From assembly GCA_012727635.1 (NCBI GenBank), contig JAAYGQ010000014.1:1-55939 (forward strand): a DNA stretch of 55,939 nt. Direction: 5' to 3'. Below the pieces are notes generated by a model, which saw only the letters and a program-made list of their open reading frames with translations, ran no database searches and had not been told where the DNA came from. A program made the position numbers and the translations under genes. The number at the start of each line of letters is the position of its first letter. Within the stretch, counting starts at the first letter, position 1. The DNA comes from Tissierellia bacterium. Lineage in GTDB: Bacteria > Bacillota > Clostridia > Peptostreptococcales > Acidaminobacteraceae. Positions 43,146 through 52,305 of the stretch are shown piece after piece.

Positions 43146-44059
43146 CAATTACCTCCAAAAATATCGTTTTCTGTAACAGGATTACCACGTAGGAATTCTT
43201 CTGCCAATAGGGCTCTTTTGCCCGGGCGTTGGAGCTCTTCAATGAGCACTTGCCCTTGGCCCGCTGCTACGTATATACCCTCTTTAGTGACTCTTTCAAC
43301 AGTTCCCGGTGATTTGGAAGCATCTATGTCCATTGCTCTAACTCTATGCAGAAGAAGGCGCTGGCCTTTTCTAAGGGTATAAGCTATGGGATTGGGCCAA
43401 AGAGCTCGCACAAGGCCTTCAATCTTCTGGGCCGATTCATTCCAATTTACTAATGAATCGGATTTGAATATTTTGCTGCAATAGCTGGCAAGGCTGTCTT
43501 GTTGAGGTTGGCTATGGGCCTTGTTACTCTCAAGTTGATCTAAAGTTTTTCGAAGCAAGGGAAGGGATTTTTTCATTAGCTCTTCTTCCAGCTCTCCATA
43601 GCGTAGATTCTCTACAGGAACCTCTACCTGAGCATAAATATCACCTTCATCCATTCCTTGGGACATTTGCATAATGCTCACTCCCGTTATTTTTTCTCCC
43701 TGGATAAGAGCCGTTTGTATGGGACTGGCTCCTCTATATTTCGGAAGCAGACTGGTATGGACATTGATGGCCCCATAGGGATAGAGTTCCAATAGATCCT
43801 TTGGAAGAATCTTTCCAAAGGCGGCGACCACCAAGGCATCGGCGGGGTATTTGCTAAGTTCTTCGGCTGTAGGCAAATACTGATACAGATCAATGCCCTG
43901 CTCTAAAGCAAATACCTTTACAGGCGGCGGCAGAAGTTTTTTCCCTCGACCTCTTGCCTGATCTGTGCGGGTCACAACGGCTAATATAGTATGATTTTTA
44001 GCTAAATCTTCTAAAATCCCCAGAGAAAAAAATGAAGTCCCCATAAAAACTAAATTCAT
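43145..44059 (-). CDS. fmt: Methionyl-tRNA formyltransferase
   Basis: Formylates initiator Met-tRNA using 10-formyl-THF. 304 aa. FMGTSFFSLGILEDL, ALVVAAFGKILPKDLL, the catalytic NVHTSLLPKYRGASPIQTA and QMSQGMDEGDIY are in order, with a C-terminal OB domain from about 205. Overlaps def by four bases; together with def it forms the formyl cycle, and fhs (55410 onward) supplies 10-formyl-THF. Confidence 0.97.
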   Translation of the reverse strand: MNLVFMGTSFFSLGILEDLAKNHTILAVVTRTDQARGRGKKLLPPPVKVFALEQGIDLYQYLPTAEELSKYPADALVVAAFGKILPKDLLELYPYGAINVHTSLLPKYRGASPIQTALIQGEKITGVSIMQMSQGMDEGDIYAQVEVPVENLRYGELEEELMKKSLPLLRKTLDQLESNKAHSQPQQDSLASYCSKIFKSDSLVNWNESAQKIEGLVRALWPNPIAYTLRKGQRLLLHRVRAMDIDASKSPGTVERVTKEGIYVAAGQGQVLIEELQRPGKRALLAEEFLRGNPVTENDIFGGN

Positions 44060-44535
44060 TCCTGCACTTCCTCTTCTTTCATAAGACTCTCATCCACAGC
44101 CTTATCTGTAAACAAAATACCCTTAAGATGATCTACTTCATGGCATAAAATTCTTGCAAAAAGTTCCTGGGCTTCTAGTTCAAGATGATTTCCATCGAGA
44201 TCTTGAGCTTTTAGCTTAAGTGAAATAGGCCTTGGCACCGGTGCTTGGGTGTCTGTAACACTAAGGCAGGCTTCGTAGGCTAATTTCTCTCCACTTTCCT
44301 CATAAATTTCAGGATTAACAAAGACTTTAGGGCCTTGATCATCATAAAGATCAACGACGATGAGTTGTTTTAAGCGGCCTACCTGAACGGCGGCCAGACC
44401 AACACCATCGGCTTCATGCATGGTTTCGATCATATCTTCCGCCAGCTGTTTTAATTTTTCATCAAAAATCTTTACGGGTTTAGATATTTTTCGGAGGATT
44501 GGGTCCTCGTCTTTTCGTATTTCCAAAATTGCCAT
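44056..44535 (-). CDS. def: Peptide deformylase with variant motifs
   Basis: Removes the N-formyl group from new proteins. 159 aa. Motif 1 is GVGLAAVQ (44-51, usually GVGLAAPQ); motif 2 is EACLS with ligand C90 (usually EGCLS); motif 3 is HEVDH with H132 and H136. Metal ligands and the catalytic glutamate are kept, so activity is expected, but the two substitutions flank the substrate pocket. Sits between priA and fmt as usual, 9 bases after priA. Confidence 0.94.
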   Translation of the reverse strand: MAILEIRKDEDPILRKISKPVKIFDEKLKQLAEDMIETMHEADGVGLAAVQVGRLKQLIVVDLYDDQGPKVFVNPEIYEESGEKLAYEACLSVTDTQAPVPRPISLKLKAQDLDGNHLELEAQELFARILCHEVDHLKGILFTDKAVDESLMKEEEVQE

Positions 44536-44544
44536 TTTATTCTC

Positions 44545-46779
44545 CTATACTGATTCAATGGGGTCTACTTCAACACTAAACTGCCAAGGACGACTTGCGT
44601 GAAGACTAAGGAGATGTTCTTTAATCTCACTGGGGTCATCGGCCGTAATAAGAATTTTTCTTTCTCCGGGAATCCACTGGCCAAAGCTTTCTGAAATATT
44701 GGCCCCATGACCCTGAAGTTCAAGAATCATTTCTTTGGAAATCTTATCAATTGTTTTTACATCCCCCTTTAAATGAATGAGGATATAAGAGCTAAAGGGT
44801 GGAAGTTTTCGAGCCTGGCGTAGAGCCATTTCTTTTTTTAAAAAGTTTTCTACATCACCTTGTAGAACGCCTTGCAAAACATAATTTTTTGGTTCATAGG
44901 TTTGAATTAGAGCTGTGCATTGCCGGTTTCCTCGTTCTAAGAACAGCTTTAGCAATTGAAAGCCCTTCTCGGCAGCCCGATAGCTTGGAATATGCAAGTA
45001 AAAATCTGCATTGATTACACCCAGAAAACTCACATCATAATCAAAGCCCTTGGCAATGAGTGAAGTACCTAAAAGAAGGTCCATCTTTTTCTCTTTTAAA
45101 AGCCTATGAAGTTTTATATACCCATCTTTTTCCTCCATAGTCTTAGCATCAACATTGACTATACGTGCCTGGGGGAAGAGACGCTGGAGTTCTTCTCTGA
45201 CCATTTGGATGCCTCCGCCATAGAAACGAAAGGCATTGCTACCACACTGGGGGCACTGATCCATAGCGGGACTCTTATAGCCACAGCCTGGACAAAAGAG
45301 GGTCTTCGTTTTTTGATCATAGTGCAAGCTTCCCCGGCACTGGGGGCAATAAAGTGCATGACCACACTTTCTGCAAAAAACATAACTGGCATAATTTTTA
45401 CGATTCATTAAAAGAAAACCTAGGCCTTTGTTTTCTAGTACCTGAGTGATTTCTTCAATCATTCTCTCACTTAAAGGACTGCGGTTTCCCTGGGACAATT
45501 CTCTACGCATATCCACAAGTTCAATTTTAGGGCGCTGTAAAGATTCTTCTACAAGATTAACTTTATAGATATCTTCTCTAAGATAAAGTTCCAGAGGAGG
45601 AACTGCCGACGCAAAGATCGTCTTGATACCTTGCTGCTGGCCATAAAAAGAAGCCAGTTCATTGCCGTGAAAATAGGGATGCTTCGATACATATCCATCA
45701 TCTTGGCACTCGTCGACAATAATGGTATCTACTTCTTCTAAGGGAAGAAAAAGACCCATTCTACTGGTGATCATAATGGGAAAACGCCCTTCTATAAAAG
45801 AAAGGAGTTCGCTTTTTTGCTCTTTAGGAGACATTTTTCCATGGTAGACTCCCACCAAATCTCCAAAATGTTCTTTAAAAAGTTCCACGGCAGCAGGCAA
45901 AAGAGAGGCATCGGGAAAAAGAAGAATAAAACGTTTTTCTTTTTCAAGGCTATTTTCCGCTAAATGAAGATAAATATTCCAAGCCGAAGATTTTTCTCTA
46001 TGGAGTAGAAAAAGACCACCCTCCTCTTTACTCATCTGCTCCAGTGCTTTTTTCTCTGCGGATTCCAACAAAGGAAGGCTTTGGAAAAATCCTTTTATTT
46101 GTCTATAACTGCTTGATATTCGTCTGGAAATATAAACCCTTAAGACAATTCCCTTATCCTCTAGGGTTTTTATACTGGAAAGGCTCTGTTCACCCCTTGG
46201 TATCATTTGGGGATAGTTATGGATCAGTTCTTCTATAATTTCTCTTTGTCTTTTGTAGCTCTTTGGCAGTTTGTTTAAATACTCTTCCAGTTCTAAAAGA
46301 GAATACTGACTAAGAAGCATTTCATTTTGAGGCAATTTAACTCTTTGATTGTACTGATACTGTATATTACAAAGACCCGATTGTCTTAATTTTTCCTCAT
46401 TGTCTTTGATACTAAGATACTCCCGGATTTGTTCATTACTTAGATTTTCACGCATGACAAAATGAGCTCTGGCCTCCACTCTTAGAGCTTTGGGTAAAAA
46501 AAGCCGACTGTAGGCCGCTGGGGGTATAGCGTAGTAGTGAGATAAGAAGTTCAAGGCTTCAAGGCTGGAAGCACTTAGAATTACTCCCGTCTCCTTCAAA
46601 ATACTTTTAGCTCCAGAGAAAGCTTCTTCTTCACCTAAAACAAGCCCTTCTCGCGGTACATTGCCGCGACCAAAGGGAACCAGTACAAGCTGGCCCTTTT
46701 GAAGGGTTTTGTTGCTTTTATAAATATAGGGACGGTCATAATCGCTCACCGCATCAAGAAGAATTATTCGATAATACAC
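44545..46779 (-). CDS. priA: Primosomal protein PriA lacking helicase motifs
   Basis: 744 aa. The fold of PriA is recognisable from end to end, and all eight zinc-binding cysteines are present (C469, C472, C478, C481, C496, C499, C509, C512). The ATPase motifs are not: where Walker A (GVTGSGKTE) belongs the protein reads REKSSAWN (261-268), Walker B DEEH is DECQ (356-359), SATPS is SAVPP (391-395) and motif VI QVAGRAGR is LFLERGNR (612-619). It probably still binds forks and loads DnaB partners but cannot unwind DNA. Start overlaps the gmk stop by one base; rpoZ and coaBC, usual between them, are absent. Confidence 0.9.
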   Translation of the reverse strand: MYYRIILLDAVSDYDRPYIYKSNKTLQKGQLVLVPFGRGNVPREGLVLGEEEAFSGAKSILKETGVILSASSLEALNFLSHYYAIPPAAYSRLFLPKALRVEARAHFVMRENLSNEQIREYLSIKDNEEKLRQSGLCNIQYQYNQRVKLPQNEMLLSQYSLLELEEYLNKLPKSYKRQREIIEELIHNYPQMIPRGEQSLSSIKTLEDKGIVLRVYISRRISSSYRQIKGFFQSLPLLESAEKKALEQMSKEEGGLFLLHREKSSAWNIYLHLAENSLEKEKRFILLFPDASLLPAAVELFKEHFGDLVGVYHGKMSPKEQKSELLSFIEGRFPIMITSRMGLFLPLEEVDTIIVDECQDDGYVSKHPYFHGNELASFYGQQQGIKTIFASAVPPLELYLREDIYKVNLVEESLQRPKIELVDMRRELSQGNRSPLSERMIEEITQVLENKGLGFLLMNRKNYASYVFCRKCGHALYCPQCRGSLHYDQKTKTLFCPGCGYKSPAMDQCPQCGSNAFRFYGGGIQMVREELQRLFPQARIVNVDAKTMEEKDGYIKLHRLLKEKKMDLLLGTSLIAKGFDYDVSFLGVINADFYLHIPSYRAAEKGFQLLKLFLERGNRQCTALIQTYEPKNYVLQGVLQGDVENFLKKEMALRQARKLPPFSSYILIHLKGDVKTIDKISKEMILELQGHGANISESFGQWIPGERKILITADDPSEIKEHLLSLHASRPWQFSVEVDPIESV

Positions 46780-47399
46780 TAAAGTGAAAATCCCCTTCCT
46801 GCTTTATCCAAATAAGTTAAAAAAGCATCGGAGACACTGTGGCTTTCAGCTTCCATAATGGCTAAGAGTTGGCGAGTTGTATTCTCGATATCATTATTGA
46901 CAAGATAATAATCATAGTCCTTAAGATATTTGAGCTCATCCATTGCACAGCTTAGTCTTTGTGCGATAGCCTCTTCACTTTCAGTGCCTCGGCTACTTAG
47001 TCGTTCTTCAAGCATATTTAAATTGGGGGGAAGAACAAAAATTAAAACCGCGTCTTCTCCCATTTTCCTTATTTGCCCTGCTCCGAGCATCTCGATTTCT
47101 AGAATTACATCTTCACCCCGGGCAAGGTGTTTTTCAAGTTCCCTTTGGGGTGTGCCATAATAATTACCATAAACTTCGGCCCATTCAGCAAAAGCTCCTT
47201 CATCAATCATTTTCTTAAAATTGTCTTTACTGATAAAGTGATAGCTCTTTGCCTCTTCTTCATTAAAACGAGGCTCTCTTGATGTATAAGAAATACTAAG
47301 ATGCAAACTTCTTTGTTTTAACACATCTCTTACTAAAGTACCTTTTCCTACACCAGAGGGACCACTAATAACAAAGACACGTCCTCTTCTTTTAAACAT
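46779..47399 (-). CDS. gmk: Guanylate kinase
   Basis: Phosphorylates GMP to GDP. 206 aa. P-loop VFVISGPSGVGKGTLVRDVL at 8-27, SYTSREPR, GAFAEWAEVYGNYYGTP and VILEIEMLGAGQI are conserved. GGAG is placed before the ATG; follows yicC after two bases. Confidence 0.96.
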   Translation of the reverse strand: MFKRRGRVFVISGPSGVGKGTLVRDVLKQRSLHLSISYTSREPRFNEEEAKSYHFISKDNFKKMIDEGAFAEWAEVYGNYYGTPQRELEKHLARGEDVILEIEMLGAGQIRKMGEDAVLIFVLPPNLNMLEERLSSRGTESEEAIAQRLSCAMDELKYLKDYDYYLVNNDIENTTRQLLAIMEAESHSVSDAFLTYLDKAGRGFSL

Positions 47400-47401
47400 A
47401 A

Positions 47402-48295
47402 TTACTCCAAATTTTGTAGTTGTTCTCGAATCTGTTCAAGTACAGATTTAGCCTCTATAACTTCTCTTGTTAGTTCATAGGCTGCCGATTTTGAACCCAT
47501 AGTATTGATCTCACGACCTAATTCTTGTACAAGAAAATCCAGTTTCCTACCATGGGGACTGGGTCCCGCTAAATCCTTCTTAAAAGCTTCGACATGGGTA
47601 AGTGATCTTTGCAGCTCTTCTTCAATGTCTTTTTTTTCTGCAAAGAGGGCCAATTCAAACTCAAGACGCTCCTCTTGAATCAGGTTTTTATCTTCAAGAA
47701 GTTCTTCAAGCCGACTGCGAAAGTTGTCAGCATAGGCTTTTTTCCAAAAAGGTGCCTTTTTCTGTATAAGCAGTAATTGTTTTTCCAAATCATTTAAAAG
47801 GCTGTTAATATGATTCTCTAGGGCCTGGCCTTCCCTTTGACGGGAAAGAATTAAATTTTCAAGGGCTCCCGCAAAGCACTCTTCGATAAGGCCCCCCATC
47901 TTGTTATCTTCTTTTTCTTTAAAAACCAAAGCGCCTTCTAAGGACAGAAGATCGCCAAGGCTAAACTTATCCTCAAGGGGAATTTCTTCCGAGGATATTA
48001 GTGTTTTTAACTGTTCTATTAACCCGTAATCAATCTCCAGTACTTTTCTTTCCGAGGGAGGGCGATCTATATCGATGGTGACATCAACCTTTCCCCGTTG
48101 GAGCTTTTTCTGGAGAAGTTTTTTTAAATCCATCTCAAGGGCTAAAAAACTTCTAGGCATACGGAGATTAATTTCCAAAAAGCGTGAGTTTACTGATCTC
48201 ATCTCTACTTTGATTTCAGTGTTTTCACTTTTTAGCTTACAAAGTCCATAGCCCGTCATGCTATTTAGGCCATTTTTTTCATTTTCCTTTTGCAA
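47402..48295 (-). CDS. YicC family endoribonuclease-like protein
   Basis: 297 aa. SMTGYGLCKLKSENTEIKVEMRSVNSRFLEI at the N-terminus (shown here as signature positions 12-41) and the C-terminal PSPHGRKLDFLVQELGRE with AYELTREVIEAKSVLEQIREQ are the family ends. YicC proteins act in RNA decay or stress survival. The start is TTG at 48295 with GGAGGA upstream; it overlaps the ROK gene by 17 bases. remA, usual between yicC and gmk, is missing. Confidence 0.9.
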   Translation of the reverse strand: MQKENEKNGLNSMTGYGLCKLKSENTEIKVEMRSVNSRFLEINLRMPRSFLALEMDLKKLLQKKLQRGKVDVTIDIDRPPSERKVLEIDYGLIEQLKTLISSEEIPLEDKFSLGDLLSLEGALVFKEKEDNKMGGLIEECFAGALENLILSRQREGQALENHINSLLNDLEKQLLLIQKKAPFWKKAYADNFRSRLEELLEDKNLIQEERLEFELALFAEKKDIEEELQRSLTHVEAFKKDLAGPSPHGRKLDFLVQELGREINTMGSKSAAYELTREVIEAKSVLEQIREQLQNLE

Positions 48296-49196
48296 AATAG
48301 TATCCTCCGTATATCCCGGCTTTTCCCTTTAACATACTAGTTTCAATCTTTAATGTATTGGCCATAGAAGGCATAACCAAAATCTGTGCCCATTTGTTGA
48401 CTTCATCAAAGTATTCCTCGCCATAATCATCGACAACCCCACCACCTAGGATGAATAAATCCGGCTCCAAAACGGCATGGAGGGAGGCAATGGCACTGCC
48501 CAGGGCCCTGGCGGATTCTTCAAATAATTCAACAGCCAAAGAATCTCCGAGTTTATAGCCCTTGGCTAAAACTCGGCTATCGAGCATCTCGCCACTTTTT
48601 CTACCCTCAAGAAGGATAGAGTTTCCGCCTTCTTGAGCAAATTCCTCTAGGCGCTGAAGCATACCACTTTTTGCCACATAGCTTTCATAGCAGCCCCAGC
48701 CGCCACAACCACAGGATCTTCCTTCGGGTATGTAGTTCATGTGGCCAATTTCTCCGGCGGCTCCCTGGCCGCTGTAGAGCTCGCCACCAAGTATCAGCCC
48801 ACCACCTAGACCACTACCGGCAAAAAGGCCTACTACATTATTAAAATGCCCTCCTCTTTTTTTCCATTCTCCATATAAAGCAAAGGAAACATCATTACCC
48901 ACAAAAGCACTTAGACCCGTTTCTTTTTCAATAAAAGCCTTTAAATCAAAATCATTTAGGGGAAGATTTGAACATTTTCGGACATAGGAATTTTGATAAA
49001 TAACACCGGGGATTAGAAGGCCAATGCTGGAAGCATCTTCTTTCATCGATAGAATTAGCTCTACCATTCGCTTTAGTAGTGCCTCTCTTCCTTCATGGGC
49101 TAAAGTTGGGATTTGCCTTTCTTCTACAATTTCGCCTTGAGAAAAGCGTGCTAAAAGAAGTTTACTCCCCCCTACATCTAAGCTTAGAATACTCAT
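48279..49196 (-). CDS. ROK-family sugar kinase or regulator (glucokinase-like)
   Basis: 305 aa. N-terminal phosphate loop LSLDVGGSKLLLARF, second loop GLFAGSGLGGGLILGGELY, the zinc-binding CGCGGWGCYESY near residue 160 and EIGHMNYIPEG give the ROK signature. No DNA-binding extension, so a kinase of glucose or N-acetylated sugars is likely. Overlaps the HAD gene by four bases; the combination suggests sugar-phosphate metabolism, but substrate is open. Confidence 0.87.
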   Translation of the reverse strand: MSILSLDVGGSKLLLARFSQGEIVEERQIPTLAHEGREALLKRMVELILSMKEDASSIGLLIPGVIYQNSYVRKCSNLPLNDFDLKAFIEKETGLSAFVGNDVSFALYGEWKKRGGHFNNVVGLFAGSGLGGGLILGGELYSGQGAAGEIGHMNYIPEGRSCGCGGWGCYESYVAKSGMLQRLEEFAQEGGNSILLEGRKSGEMLDSRVLAKGYKLGDSLAVELFEESARALGSAIASLHAVLEPDLFILGGGVVDDYGEEYFDEVNKWAQILVMPSMANTLKIETSMLKGKAGIYGGYYFAKGK

Positions 49197-49852
49197 AATA
49201 TCATCCCTTCTATGTCTTCGTAATGCTCAGCAGTATAATCTGCAATTTCTAAAATATCCTCCCAACGTTCTTTATTATGGAAGTCAAAGATGGCAAGGGT
49301 TTTCATTCCGGCCCTTTTGGCTCCTAAAACACCATTATAGGTATCTTCAAAAACCAGGCAATTTGCAGGACTGAGTTCCATTCGTTTGGCTGTTTCTAAA
49401 AAAACATCGGGGCAGGGTTTTCCTCGGCCCACATCATCGGAGGTAACTATGATGGGAAATACATTCTCAAAATTTTGTTCTTCTAATACCATAGAAACCA
49501 AGCGCCGTGAATTTGATGTGGCTAGGGCAAGTTTATAACCTTTTTCTTCCAAGCGACGCACAAAATTCTGGGCACCCTCTTTAAAAGGAAGAAAGGGATA
49601 GACTGTTTCTATATGCTCATGCCAATCATCGACGATTTTCTCAACGCTTTCCTTAAGGGAAAAACGCTTCTTAAAATAGCTGGCCGTTTCATTAAAGCTT
49701 AAACCTTCAATGGCTCTTCGCAGATCTTCTGGCGCAGGAAATCCTTTTTCCATAAGATAAATGGAATCTAGGTCTTTCCATATTCCTAGAGAATCCACAA
49801 GGGTTCCATCAAAGTCAAATATAATTCCTTTAATACCGGTCATTTCAATCAT
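49193..49852 (-). CDS. HAD-family phosphatase / beta-phosphoglucomutase-like protein
   Basis: 219 aa. GIIFDFDGTLVDSLGIW gives the nucleophile motif DFDGT, LATSNSRRLV the second motif and GRGKPCPDVFLETA with VFEDTYNGVLGAKRAGM the third and fourth. The helical cap of about 70 residues between motifs 1 and 2 is of the beta-phosphoglucomutase type. Substrate unknown. Start ATG at 49852 overlaps the phosphoesterase stop. Confidence 0.88.
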   Translation of the reverse strand: MIEMTGIKGIIFDFDGTLVDSLGIWKDLDSIYLMEKGFPAPEDLRRAIEGLSFNETASYFKKRFSLKESVEKIVDDWHEHIETVYPFLPFKEGAQNFVRRLEEKGYKLALATSNSRRLVSMVLEEQNFENVFPIIVTSDDVGRGKPCPDVFLETAKRMELSPANCLVFEDTYNGVLGAKRAGMKTLAIFDFHNKERWEDILEIADYTAEHYEDIEGMIL

Positions 49853-50543
49853 AAAGTTTTAATTCCTCTAAAGAAAAGTTTTTATAATCGGCAGAAACCA
49901 AATGATATTGGGGGCCCTTATACACTCCCTGCACCGCTCTATCCCAGGATTCTTTATCATGAAGATGGCCATAAACCACATGTTTGATCATAGGATCGGT
50001 TAAGAGTTCGGTAAAATAGGTTTCTTTCATATAGCTAAGAAGGGGCGGATAATGCATGACTACGATAATTGAGTCAATCTCGGGATCCTTTTTTGCTAGT
50101 AGAAGGGATCTTTCCAGCCGAAGTTTTTCTCGGTGATAAATCTTTTCATCATCAAGGCCAAATTCTTCGGATCCCGGTAGCTCCCAGCCACGAGTTCCAC
50201 ATATGGCAAGGCGTCCTGCTTTAAAGTAATTATTATGAAGAAAGAAAATACTTTCGTAACTTTGCATTTTTGTCAGGGATTGCCACCAATAATCATGGTT
50301 TCCCTTAATAATAATTTTTGTTCCCGGTAGAGCATCGATCCATTCAAGATCAACCTTTGCATCATCATAATACATTGCCCAGGAGGTATCGCCGGCAAGA
50401 ATAATCAGATCTTCTTCTGACACTCGGTCATACCAATCATCTTTTATTTTTATATGATGATTTTCCCAAACCGGATCAAATAGATCCATGGGTTTGTTCA
50501 CAGCAAATCCTAAATGAAGATCGGCCAAGGCAAAAATTTTCAT
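49845..50543 (-). CDS. Calcineurin-like metallophosphoesterase
   Basis: 232 aa. IFALADLHLGF, IILAGDTSWAM, IIIKGNHDYWW, VVMHYPPL and VVYGHLHDKES supply the two-metal site. Small cytosolic phosphoesterase of the YkuE/Ser-Thr phosphatase-like clan; substrate unknown. Overlaps the alarmone synthetase gene by four bases, so it may act in the same pathway, but that is only inference from position. Confidence 0.87.
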   Translation of the reverse strand: MKIFALADLHLGFAVNKPMDLFDPVWENHHIKIKDDWYDRVSEEDLIILAGDTSWAMYYDDAKVDLEWIDALPGTKIIIKGNHDYWWQSLTKMQSYESIFFLHNNYFKAGRLAICGTRGWELPGSEEFGLDDEKIYHREKLRLERSLLLAKKDPEIDSIIVVMHYPPLLSYMKETYFTELLTDPMIKHVVYGHLHDKESWDRAVQGVYKGPQYHLVSADYKNFSLEELKLYD

Positions 50544-51337
50544 GAAATATCCTCCAAATGCTGGTTCATTTCTGATAGAAGCTCTTCCAAAGCATCGCTG
50601 GAAGTCAGGTCTAAAATATCATCTAGCTTCTTCTGGTAATGTGCCGCCAGATCGGTTTGTCCCCAGGCATTCATCAGTTGAATCTGAGTCGTAATGGACT
50701 GAACTGCATCGCTATTGACTTCAAAAAGTACTTGGGCTGAAGTGATCTCATCTTTGATGGCCATCATTTCTGCATCTAGATTCCAAACGGACTGTGCAGC
50801 CCTAGCTAAGCGCTCATTCACTTTTCCCGGTATATTTTTTTGATATTTATAATTTAGAGAATGTTCAATAATTGCCCAGAAGTTCATGGCCAAAGTACGT
50901 ATTTGTATTTCTGCCAGAATTTCTGTAAATCCAAAGGCAGTATAAACCGGATATTTAATCACCAAGTGATAGGAACGGTAGCCACTGTCCTTGGGATGTT
51001 TAATATAATCTTTGGCATAGAGGACGGTAAAATCCTTTCCATCCCGATCATTGATAAAATCCACCACATCATAGATATCATCAAGCAGCTGGCACATAAT
51101 CCGTATCCCGGCTATATCTTCCATCTTCTCTTGAATATCATCATAGGCTATATTTAGGGTCTTACTCTTCTCCAAGATACTAGAGACTTTTTTTACTCTT
51201 CCCGTAACAAATTCAATGGGAGAATACTCGCCCATTTCTCTGTAACCATTGCGTAGAGACTTAAATTTAATTTTTAATTCCTCAACGGCTTGTTCATAGG
51301 GAATCAGAAATCGATTCCATTCTCTCACATTATACAT
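50540..51337 (-). CDS. Small alarmone synthetase (RelP/RelQ-like (p)ppGpp synthetase)
   Basis: 265 aa from the ATG at 51337 (MYNVREWNRFLIPYEQA). The synthetase motifs are present: VTGRVKKVSSILEKS, EDIAGIRIMC, HPKDSGYRSYHLV and the C-terminal EIQIRTLAMNFWAIIEHSLNYKY (here positions about 180-202). There is no hydrolase, TGS or ACT domain, so it is a stand-alone synthetase. The AGG AGG codons near the end of the upstream radical SAM gene serve as its binding site. It would raise (p)ppGpp in stress. Confidence 0.92.
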   Translation of the reverse strand: MYNVREWNRFLIPYEQAVEELKIKFKSLRNGYREMGEYSPIEFVTGRVKKVSSILEKSKTLNIAYDDIQEKMEDIAGIRIMCQLLDDIYDVVDFINDRDGKDFTVLYAKDYIKHPKDSGYRSYHLVIKYPVYTAFGFTEILAEIQIRTLAMNFWAIIEHSLNYKYQKNIPGKVNERLARAAQSVWNLDAEMMAIKDEITSAQVLFEVNSDAVQSITTQIQLMNAWGQTDLAAHYQKKLDDILDLTSSDALEELLSEMNQHLEDIS

Positions 51338-52247
51338 GGTTCCTCCTGCACTGGCCTTGCTCAAAATCGCGGTTATCCATGAGTATTTCCAGTTCTTCCA
51401 TTAAATAGCGCCAACTTCTTGACCAATTACAAAACAAAGTAGTCTCCTGGGGGGCCCGGGCAAAAAATCTCTCCAAAGCAATGTCTTTGTTCAAATACCC
51501 TAAGAAAAGGAGAACTCTTTCTAAATATTCTTCATAACCACAAAGTTCAAATTTTTCTTTTAAGTAATCATCCCCCAGCCGAGTTCCTTTTTCAATGTAG
51601 AGGGAGTGGAGTTTGACTCTGTTGGCTCCTATTTCAGAACAAGCCTTAGCTAAGTCTATTACGTCGCCACGCTCCATTGCGGGATAATTGAGAATACAGT
51701 GGACACCGAGGTTTAGACCTGCACCTTTTATTCGCTTCATTGCATCCAGCGATGTGCGGGCATCGTGGCCCCTACCCATGTTTTTTAGAACTTCATCATT
51801 AAGGCACTGTACTCCTAGTTCAAGGGTTACCTCCACTGCATATCTATCGGAGAATTTCTTGAGTTCTCGAAGCATAGGCGTTGGTATACAATCGGGCCTT
51901 GTAGATAGGCTAATCTCTACTATACCATCGATTAGGCATTGTTTCATCATCCATAGAAGTTCTTCTATGGGCCGATAGGTGGCACTATAGTTTTGAAAAT
52001 ACGCAATAAACGCCTTGGCGCCATAGCGCTTTCCGATATAAGCCATATTCTTTTCGAGTTGAACAGCAATGGGCAGTTTTGCATCGAGAAGCTCAAAATC
52101 CATGGCCCCCTCTGCACAAAAACTACAACCCCCCTTAGCGATGGTTCCATCCCTATTGGGGCATGTCCCTTCTAGGTGTAGAGGCAGCTTATAAGTCTTT
52201 ACACCATATTTATCTATTAAACTCTTTGACATTTGATAATAACGCAT
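51330..52247 (-). CDS. TIGR01212 (YhcC/YtqA-like) radical SAM protein
   Basis: About 305 aa from the ATG at 52247 (a TTG at 52262 opens the frame). The cluster is bound by C29, C41 and C44 (TCPNRDGT then GGCSFC), the CX11CX2C form of this family. ELGVQCLNDEVLKNMGRGHDA and LNLGVHCILNYP are typical. The function of the family is not settled; a role in RNA or cofactor modification is suggested. It leads the group running down to gmk and has a promoter overlapping that of the divergent methylase. Confidence 0.9.
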   Translation of the reverse strand: MRYYQMSKSLIDKYGVKTYKLPLHLEGTCPNRDGTIAKGGCSFCAEGAMDFELLDAKLPIAVQLEKNMAYIGKRYGAKAFIAYFQNYSATYRPIEELLWMMKQCLIDGIVEISLSTRPDCIPTPMLRELKKFSDRYAVEVTLELGVQCLNDEVLKNMGRGHDARTSLDAMKRIKGAGLNLGVHCILNYPAMERGDVIDLAKACSEIGANRVKLHSLYIEKGTRLGDDYLKEKFELCGYEEYLERVLLFLGYLNKDIALERFFARAPQETTLFCNWSRSWRYLMEELEILMDNRDFEQGQCRRNHV

Positions 52248-52248
52248 C

Positions 52249-52277
52249 TTGTACTTCCTCAAAGTTCATTATACAAT
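52249..52277 (+). promoter_or_regulatory. Promoter for the TrmH-family methylase, overlapping a minus-strand promoter
   Basis: Plus strand: TTGTAC (52249-52254) and TACAAT (52272-52277) with a 17-base spacer. On the minus strand a perfect TATAAT lies at 52268-52273 for the radical SAM gene, with only a weak -35. The -10 boxes overlap, so the two directions may exclude each other. Confidence 0.6.
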
Positions 52278-52305
52278 AATATTAGCAATTTGTACGGAGG
52301 AGAGC

